Assembly (NCBI GenBank): GCA_001797815.1
Contig: MGQK01000053.1
Span: 1-11,090, forward strand
DNA length: 11,090 nucleotides
Direction: 5' to 3'
DNA from: Deltaproteobacteria bacterium RBG_13_61_14
GTDB taxonomy: Bacteria > RBG-13-61-14
Part shown: piece after piece, positions 6,434-11,090 of the stretch
How positions within the stretch are numbered: position 1 is the stretch's first letter
How the letters are laid out: each line of letters begins with the position of its first letter
Translations under genes and position numbers: made by a program
Notes under the pieces: model-generated
Seen by the model: only the letters and a program-made list of their open reading frames with translations
Databases searched by the model: none
Told to the model about the DNA's origin: nothing

Positions 6434-6454
6434 CCTGAAGCCTGAAACCTAAAA
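6434..6454 (+). repeat. Heptameric array (3 x 7 bp, CCTGAAG/CCTGAAA/CCTAAAA)
   Basis: Three exact-period 7-base units lie in the short gap between the lipoprotein stop and the porin start. They are therefore within the probable operon transcript, upstream of the porin ribosome-binding site. Confidence 0.6.
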
Positions 6455-6459
6455 ACCGG

Positions 6460-8031
6460 TCAGGGCGCCTCCTGGGCCAGGTTCGATGGAGTCAGGGCGG
6501 TGTCCGGATCCAGCAGCGGACAATTGTCGGCGCATTGTTCGCCCACTAGGTTGAGGATATGGAGCCCGTTGTTATCGTAGGCCCAGTAAGTCGAACCGTC
6601 CTGATCCACGTAAAGCGGCAGCGTTTCCTGCGGCGTGATCACCTCCGGCGGATAATACACCGCCAGGTTGGGCATGTCGCCGATGGTGAGGAAATCCACG
6701 AACAAGTCTCCGACCAGGTCATTGCCACCGTGTGGGGGGGGGTCGGGGTCGGGAGGGGGGTTGTTAACGATCACCAGGGAGATCTGGTCCACCTTGGTCG
6801 GATCAAACGTGGTCACCGTGACCAGGGGATCAAAATCTTCCGGCAAGGCCCGGGTAAAGAATATCCAATTGGTATTAACCCCGGCAATTTCAATATTGCT
6901 TCCAACTACGTTTCCGTCGCTGTCGCGGAGCTGGAGTTCGAGCCGGCTGTAGCTGGCTCCGCCGGAAGTCACGTTCCCCATCTTGAAGGCGAACATAATC
7001 CCGGTCGTATCTGCGGGAAAGCCGCCGCTCCAGGGACGGGAGATCGAGTCGTCCAGAGAATTGGGGAGATTAAGGTGAATCCGCATCCCGGAAAAGCCTT
7101 CCGAGTATTCCCCGCTCTCCAGGAAGACCGGCGTGTTGGTGGGATCGCTCGAAGTCCAGGCGTCCACCGTCGTAAACGAGTCCAGCAAAACTGTGGGCCA
7201 GTAAGGCCGGACATTGAAATACCCCGGGGTGAGGCCCAGGCTCAAATCCGCGCTGGGGGAACGATTGGTGATATAGACCAGCACGGTGTAAGGAGTGGGA
7301 GGAGGGAGGAACAGGTAGTCGCTGTCCGTCCAGTAGTAAATGTTTTCATGCAAGTCAGTGTCTTTATACAAGTAGCCAAAAGAGTATGAATTGTCCGCTA
7401 TTCTTTGATAGAGGGGTGGATCGCTCAGGATCCCAACCGCCACCAAGTTGCAGGCCGTGTCCCCGGCCAGGCCGCCGTTGATGCCTTGCAGGTCCGAGAG
7501 GTCATAGGCCATAAGCGGCAGGACCAACTCATCACAGTAAAAAGGATCCAGGTAGTCCCGGGGCAAAGGCCCGGTGGTGAAATGGAGGATCAGGTCCGGC
7601 ATCGGGCTGCCGTCGGCCAGGAGCAGGCCCAAAAGCTCCAGCCGGTAGTCGGTCAGGGGATAAAGGTCGCAGCGCGGCTCAAAGGCCAGGTAAGCGCCCC
7701 TCCCGGATTCCAGGTTAAAAACCGAGATCATGCCCGGGACCTCGGCCCCATCTCCGGTGACGATGGCGCCGGCCAGCAAGGCAGAGCCGGAAGCTTGGAA
7801 GAGCTTCACCGTGTTGGAGTTGGCGCTATCCGGGTTGAGGGAATCGTGCAACTCGACATAGAGAATGCTGCGGAGGTCAACGCCCCGGTCCCCGTCCTGC
7901 AGGAAGTGCTGGCGCCAGTTCGAGACCGGCTCAATCGAATCGCCCAGCTCGCGTTCGCAGGAGATCCCGAAGCACAACAAGACCAAGCCGAGTCCCAGTG
8001 CCTTTACCCAAAATTTCGGCCGGCGATGCAT
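6460..8031 (-). CDS. Large lipoprotein with N-terminal Ig-like (Big_5-type) and C-terminal beta-sandwich domain
   Basis: The 523-residue precursor starts at ATG 8029-8031, with GGGAGG (complement of 8041-8046) nine bases upstream. A hydrophobic leader ends in GISC, so Cys25 is the likely lipidated residue and the protein sits on a membrane surface. Residues about 50-155 (ILYVELHDSLNPDSANSNTV ... LAFEPRCDLYPLTDYRLEL ... HFTTGP) read as a Big_5/SbsA-like Ig fold. Residues about 281-452 (DSFTTVDAWTSS ... MFAFKMGNVT ... LELQLRDSDGN ... LFVDFLTIGDM) look like a galactose-binding or carbohydrate-binding beta-sandwich. A Pro/Asp-rich loop at 424-435 (NPPPDPDPPPHG) is encoded by long C runs. The middle is unrecognised. 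No catalytic motif is seen; a binding or structural role with the porin encoded just downstream is inference. Confidence 0.75.
   Translation of the reverse strand: MHRRPKFWVKALGLGLVLLCFGISCERELGDSIEPVSNWRQHFLQDGDRGVDLRSILYVELHDSLNPDSANSNTVKLFQASGSALLAGAIVTGDGAEVPGMISVFNLESGRGAYLAFEPRCDLYPLTDYRLELLGLLLADGSPMPDLILHFTTGPLPRDYLDPFYCDELVLPLMAYDLSDLQGINGGLAGDTACNLVAVGILSDPPLYQRIADNSYSFGYLYKDTDLHENIYYWTDSDYLFLPPPTPYTVLVYITNRSPSADLSLGLTPGYFNVRPYWPTVLLDSFTTVDAWTSSDPTNTPVFLESGEYSEGFSGMRIHLNLPNSLDDSISRPWSGGFPADTTGIMFAFKMGNVTSGGASYSRLELQLRDSDGNVVGSNIEIAGVNTNWIFFTRALPEDFDPLVTVTTFDPTKVDQISLVIVNNPPPDPDPPPHGGNDLVGDLFVDFLTIGDMPNLAVYYPPEVITPQETLPLYVDQDGSTYWAYDNNGLHILNLVGEQCADNCPLLDPDTALTPSNLAQEAP
6734..6762 (+). 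repeat. G9 homopolymer and G-quadruplex motif inside the lipoprotein gene
   Basis: Nine consecutive G (6734-6742) are followed by G4, G3 and G6 runs separated by TC, TC and A. This meets the four-run, short-loop quadruplex pattern on the strand opposite the mRNA. In the minus-strand gene it encodes the Pro/Asp loop between the last strands of the beta-sandwich domain. Confidence 0.7.
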
Positions 8032-8163
8032 GGTATGCGTCCTCCCTGTGGAAATGGAGCTAAAAAATCAGCCCCTCTACTTTAGCCCAGGCGCGCAACC
8101 AGAGTCAAGAAAAAGCGGACCATCCGGCTAAACCCGGCCTTCTTCGATAAATCGCGCCCGGCC
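8032..8163. other. Intergenic gap between sulfatase and lipoprotein genes
   Basis: Apart from the promoter and ribosome-binding site of the lipoprotein gene, I see only a weak CCGG-loop-CCGG structure near 8125-8140. On the minus strand a T-rich stretch (GCTTTTTCTT) follows it within about 15 bases. It could be a poor terminator for the sulfatase gene but is not convincing. Confidence 0.35.
8079..8108 (-). promoter_or_regulatory. Probable sigma70-type promoter of the lipoprotein-porin operon
   Basis: On the minus strand TTGACT (complement of 8103-8108) and TAAAGT (complement of 8079-8084) are separated by 18 bases. This puts the start of transcription near 8072 and leaves a leader of about 40 bases with GGGAGG before the ATG. 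It is the only clean promoter-like match in the 132-base gap after the sulfatase gene. No obvious operator overlaps it. Confidence 0.5.
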
Positions 8164-9552
8164 CTAGCCCAGGAACTCCGAAAACGGGTCCTTGGTCTCC
8201 CGCCGCCACTCGCGCACCCGTTCGCGCCAGGCGCTCAGCACGTCGGCGGCACCGTGATCGCCCGCCAGGTTGTGCAGTTCCAACGGGTCCTCCTGCACGT
8301 TAAAGAGCAACTCCTCGCCGTTCAGGTAATGCCAATACTTCCATTCCCGGCTGCAGAGGCCCCGCCATCCAAACCGCTTCGGGTCGCCCCCGCCCTCGCA
8401 GAACAAATGCTCCCGCGCAATGCCTTCCTCTCCTCGGAGCACCGGGGTTAGGTCCCTCCCGGGCAAAGGCTCGGGCCAGCGCACCCCCGCCGCCGCGCAG
8501 AGCGTGGGCGCCAGGTCCAGGTTCGAGACCAGGCCGTCGCATTGCCTGAAACCCTGCCCCGGCCGCGGATCGGAAATCCACAGAGGAATACGCAGGTTCT
8601 CCTCATACATGGTGGGCGACTTCCCCATCAGCCCGTGCGAGCCGCCCATCTCGCCGTGGTCCGAGGTGAAGACCTTCACCGTGTTCTCCCATTGCCCGCT
8701 TTCCTCCAAAGCGTCCAGGACCACGCCCAGGTTCCGATCCACGTCCTCGATCAGGTAACAATAGAACCGCAGGAAGTCAAGCCAGCCCGATTCATCCGGC
8801 AAGAGGCTCTTGACCACCGCGCTGTTGTGCAGGCCGGCCAGGGTTCTAATTCCAGGGGCGGCAGGAGACTCGTAGTTGGCCGGCAAGGATACCGGGTAGT
8901 TCTTGTCCCCCGGATAGCGCCGGCTGAGCCCCGGGAAGCAGATGTCGTGCGGGTTGATCGGGGAATAGACCAGGAGCCACGGCGCCCGGTCTTTGCTCTT
9001 CCGGATCCAGCGGCCGGCGTTTTCGGTCACCCGCGGGTCGGAGTGGAACGCGATGAGCTGGTTCGAGACGTGGGGGGAATCGAACCCGTAGCGGCGCAGG
9101 GTTCCGAAAGTATGGGCGCGCCGGGAGAGGTGCCACTTGCCGAAGTAGGCGGTGGTGTAGCCCGCCTCGGAGAAGACGCGGCCCAGCGTGGGCGCCCGGG
9201 TGGAAAGCGAGGGGTTCTTGGCGGCAAAGTCCACGTTGGTAAGGACCCCGACCTGGTGCGGGTAGCGGCCGGTCATCAGAGTGGCCCGGCTGGGCGAGCA
9301 GAGCGGATAAGTGCAATAGGCGCGGGTAAATTCCACCGCCTGCGGCTTCAGCCGGTCCCGGTTGGGCAAAGCCAGCGCCGGCGTGTGCATCGGCTGCCGC
9401 TCCTGGTCGTCCAACACCAGCAGGAGATTGGGCCGATCCCGGAGCCGGCCCGAAGACCAGGCCTTGCCGCCGATGCCCCCGAAGGCGAGCGCCGCGCCTC
9501 CGGCCGCGGTCGCTTTCACGAAATCGCGCCTGGTGATTTTTCTCGGTCTCAC
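8164..9552 (-). CDS. Tat-exported sulfatase (arylsulfatase family, formylglycine-dependent)
   Basis: This 462-residue enzyme of the alkaline-phosphatase superfamily hydrolyses sulfate esters, here probably on an extracellular glycan. The N-terminus has TRRDFVK followed by an Ala/Gly-rich hydrophobic stretch, a twin-arginine signal, so it should fold in the cytoplasm before export. The signature CSPSR is at 85-89; Cys85 would be converted to formylglycine by a maturase not in the window. Metal-site and active-site elements are visible: Asp48-Asp49 in LLLVLDDQ, GKWH at 138-141, NPHD at 200-203, and SDHGE at 297-301 with GK at 310-311. All key residues appear intact and the length is normal. The start is GTG (9550-9552) with a short-spaced AGGA upstream. 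It is divergent from the GH172 gene, suggesting a common polysaccharide target. The substrate is unknown. Confidence 0.92.
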   Translation of the reverse strand: MRPRKITRRDFVKATAAGGAALAFGGIGGKAWSSGRLRDRPNLLLVLDDQERQPMHTPALALPNRDRLKPQAVEFTRAYCTYPLCSPSRATLMTGRYPHQVGVLTNVDFAAKNPSLSTRAPTLGRVFSEAGYTTAYFGKWHLSRRAHTFGTLRRYGFDSPHVSNQLIAFHSDPRVTENAGRWIRKSKDRAPWLLVYSPINPHDICFPGLSRRYPGDKNYPVSLPANYESPAAPGIRTLAGLHNSAVVKSLLPDESGWLDFLRFYCYLIEDVDRNLGVVLDALEESGQWENTVKVFTSDHGEMGGSHGLMGKSPTMYEENLRIPLWISDPRPGQGFRQCDGLVSNLDLAPTLCAAAGVRWPEPLPGRDLTPVLRGEEGIAREHLFCEGGGDPKRFGWRGLCSREWKYWHYLNGEELLFNVQEDPLELHNLAGDHGAADVLSAWRERVREWRRETKDPFSEFLG

Positions 9553-9620
9553 GGTGTCCTGCGGACGGGGATTATGCTAGCATTAATGCACTGGAAAAAT
9601 AAAGGACCAGGAGGTTGGCC
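9553..9620. promoter_or_regulatory. Divergent promoter region with overlapping palindromes
   Basis: This 68-base gap must drive the sulfatase leftward and the GH172 gene rightward. ATGCTAGCAT (9574-9583) and GCATTAATGC (9580-9589) are both perfect 10-bp palindromes sharing GCAT, a plausible regulator site. Leftward, TTTTCC (complement of 9593-9598) and CATAAT (complement of 9571-9576) with a 16-base spacer could be the sulfatase promoter, which the palindromes would cover. A rightward promoter is not clear. AGGAGG at 9609-9614, six bases before ATG 9621, is a strong ribosome-binding site for the GH172 gene. Confidence 0.5.
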
Positions 9621-11090
9621 ATGAACAGAAAAGTATGGGCTGCCGTCATGATCGTAACCCTGGGTTTGGCCGCAGGGCTGGCGGTCCTGGCCCAGGAGCA
9701 AGCCGATCCGCCGAAGGGCCTGGCCGCCCTGGCCGGGCTCGACCACCTCACCGTCTGGACCGGCCAGGTCGAGACCGCGATGAGCTCGAGCACCTCTCCC
9801 CGGAACGGCAACTTCGATTTCCACCACTTCCACGGCAAGTCCCAGGGGGAGGAGATCCTGTTCGAGCACGCGGGACCGGGCTGCGTCTATCGCATCTGGT
9901 CGGCCCGGCCCAGCGGAACCATCAAGTTTTACCTTGACGGCGCCGACGAGCCGGCGCGGCAATGCGACTTCAAGCAATGGCTGAAACAAGGCCAATGCGA
10001 CGACCTCCCCAGCTTCCACGTCGGCCGCGACGCCGAGTATCTGCCCATCTGCTTCGAGAAAGAGCTGCGCATCACCACCCGCGGCTTCGGGGGCATGGCC
10101 TACTACCAGATCAGCTACCAGCTTTACGACCCCTCCGCGCCGGTGAAGTCCTTCTCGCCCGGCCCGGACCTGGGCGATCCCCGGGGACTGGCCGCGGCCC
10201 GGGCCTGGTGGGATTCCAACGGCGAGAAGGGCGAGGAGCTCCAGCGGCCGCTCCTGGTCGAAGAATCAAAAGTGAATATCCCGCCGGGGGCCAGAAGGGT
10301 GGTGCAAAGTCTGGCCGGCGCCGGGGTGGTCCGGGAGCTGCGCCTGCAGGACGGCGAGGACGCGGCCCGCAACTTGAGCGACCTCTGGCTCATCGTCGGG
10401 AGCGACGGCCGGGCCGAGCCGGACCTCTTCGTCCCGGCCGATGCCTTCTTCGCCAACAAGTTCGAGACCCGCGGCGAATGGCCGGGACAGAATTGGGCGA
10501 GCGTCGCCCTGGCGGCCGGCCCCTTCGGCTTCACCTCGCGCTGGCCCATGCCCTTTGCCCACGGGCTCAAGATCGAGATCGAGAACCGCGGCGCCCAGGA
10601 CCGCGGCGTGTTCTGCCGGACCTCCCGCCAGGAGCTGAAAGAGCTGCCGGCTCGCACCATGCGCTTCCGCGCCCTCTACCGCGATCAGGACTACGAGACC
10701 AACGTCACCCGCCAGAACTCCTTCGGGTCCTCCCACGCGGTGGACCCGGCCACCAACTACGTGGTCCTCGACCGGCAGGGCCAAGGCCACTACGTGGGCT
10801 GCATCCTCTACGTGAAAAGCATCGGGCCGATCTGGTGGGGCGAGGGCGACGAGAACACCTGGGTGGACAAGGCCGAATGGCCGCCCCAGATCCAGGGCAC
10901 CGGCACCGAGGACGAGTTCAATTGGTCCTGGGGCTTTATGAACTTCCTCTCCCCCGTCGCCGGCGCGCTTAAGAGCTATCCGCCCGACACGCCCAAAGGC
11001 GAGGTCCGCGAGAACGTCATCTTCCGCTGGCGCGTCTCCGATTACGTGCCCTTCCGCCAGTCCATCAAGGTCAGCTACGAGCGCTTGGCC
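9621..11090 (+). CDS. Secreted DUF2961 / GH172-family glycoside hydrolase, 3' partial
   Basis: The frame runs from ATG 9621 to the window end (490 residues, no stop), so the C-terminus is missing. A signal peptide (MNRKVWAAVM... to AVLA, then QEQADPP) predicts export. The family signatures are strong: SSSTSPRNGNFDFH at 55-68, GEEILFEHAGPGCVYRIWSA at 76-95, IKFYLDG at 101-107, YLPICFEKELRI at 140-151, GEGDE at 407-411, GTGTEDEFNWSWGF at 426-439 and a final VSDYVPFRQSIKVSYE block. DUF2961 proteins include GH172, whose characterised members act on alpha-D-fructofuranosides and D-arabinofuranosides. The Glu residues of GEGDE and GTGTED (408/411 and 430) are the likely catalytic pair by family analogy; I could not align them to a reference. 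The divergent sulfatase fits extracytoplasmic degradation of a decorated glycan. The actual substrate is open. Confidence 0.88.
   Translation, partial: MNRKVWAAVMIVTLGLAAGLAVLAQEQADPPKGLAALAGLDHLTVWTGQVETAMSSSTSPRNGNFDFHHFHGKSQGEEILFEHAGPGCVYRIWSARPSGTIKFYLDGADEPARQCDFKQWLKQGQCDDLPSFHVGRDAEYLPICFEKELRITTRGFGGMAYYQISYQLYDPSAPVKSFSPGPDLGDPRGLAAARAWWDSNGEKGEELQRPLLVEESKVNIPPGARRVVQSLAGAGVVRELRLQDGEDAARNLSDLWLIVGSDGRAEPDLFVPADAFFANKFETRGEWPGQNWASVALAAGPFGFTSRWPMPFAHGLKIEIENRGAQDRGVFCRTSRQELKELPARTMRFRALYRDQDYETNVTRQNSFGSSHAVDPATNYVVLDRQGQGHYVGCILYVKSIGPIWWGEGDENTWVDKAEWPPQIQGTGTEDEFNWSWGFMNFLSPVAGALKSYPPDTPKGEVRENVIFRWRVSDYVPFRQSIKVSYERLA

Noticed and set aside
4941-6452. 503-codon open frame on the + strand opposite the porin
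   Set aside because: It is the antisense of a clear FadL-like gene; its Gly/Ala/Val/Arg-rich translation has no domain features and starts inside the repeat island.
8542-9624. 360-codon + strand frame opposite the sulfatase
   Set aside because: The sulfatase on the other strand has all family motifs; this frame is a GC-rich antisense shadow.
9962-10972. 336-codon + strand frame overlapping the GH172 gene
   Set aside because: Arg/Pro-rich translation in the wrong frame; the frame from 9621 carries the complete DUF2961 signatures.

Overview
The window reads as chromosomal DNA of an uncultured-type Gram-negative bacterium. The evidence for an outer membrane is a FadL-like porin ending in Phe, a lipoprotein and a Tat-exported sulfatase. 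Most of it is GC-rich. A sulfatase and a GH172/DUF2961 enzyme, plus abundant short palindromic and heptameric repeats (one encoding GGADIPVC), recall Planctomycetes/Verrucomicrobia/Omnitrophota-like or Aminicenantes-like genomes. That placement is a weak impression; no marker gene is present.

Region 1 (1-4740) is a defence-type island on the + strand. It starts with the 3' 93% or so of a type IIG restriction-modification protein: nuclease, adenine methyltransferase and target recognition domain in one chain. The gene is a composition mosaic: GC-rich nuclease/methyltransferase, AT-rich recognition part (about 1580-2625), GC-rich tail. Three palindromic elements and one 7-bp repeat array are inserted in frame in its methyltransferase half. 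Just downstream lies a second, synonymously diverged copy of the gene's last 16 codons. This looks like the stub of a replaced homologous R-M gene, and its stop overlaps the ATG of an AT-rich gene for a putative HEPN-type protein (Rx4H motif). A perfect 17-bp inverted repeat follows, then an unrecognised reading frame with no usable start (a probable 5'-truncated pseudogene), then a diverged direct copy of the repeat arm. The module therefore looks like an R-M locus with an attached HEPN effector that has been reshuffled.

Region 2 (4669-5030) has no gene. It is a dense island of dispersed-type repeats: 7-bp arrays at both ends, a 30-nt imperfect inverted repeat, an 18-nt direct repeat and small hairpins.

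Region 3 (5031-8108) is a minus-strand, probably two-gene operon with a readable sigma70-type promoter. It encodes a large cell-surface or periplasmic lipoprotein (Ig-like plus lectin-like beta-sandwich, with an internal G9 tract) followed by a FadL/OmpP1-like outer-membrane barrel.

Region 4 (8164-11090) is a divergent pair sharing a 68-bp intergenic region with overlapping palindromes. The minus strand carries a Cys-type (CSPSR) Tat-exported sulfatase; the plus strand carries a secreted DUF2961/GH172 glycoside hydrolase cut by the window end. Together they suggest degradation of sulfated or furanose-containing glycans outside the cytoplasm.
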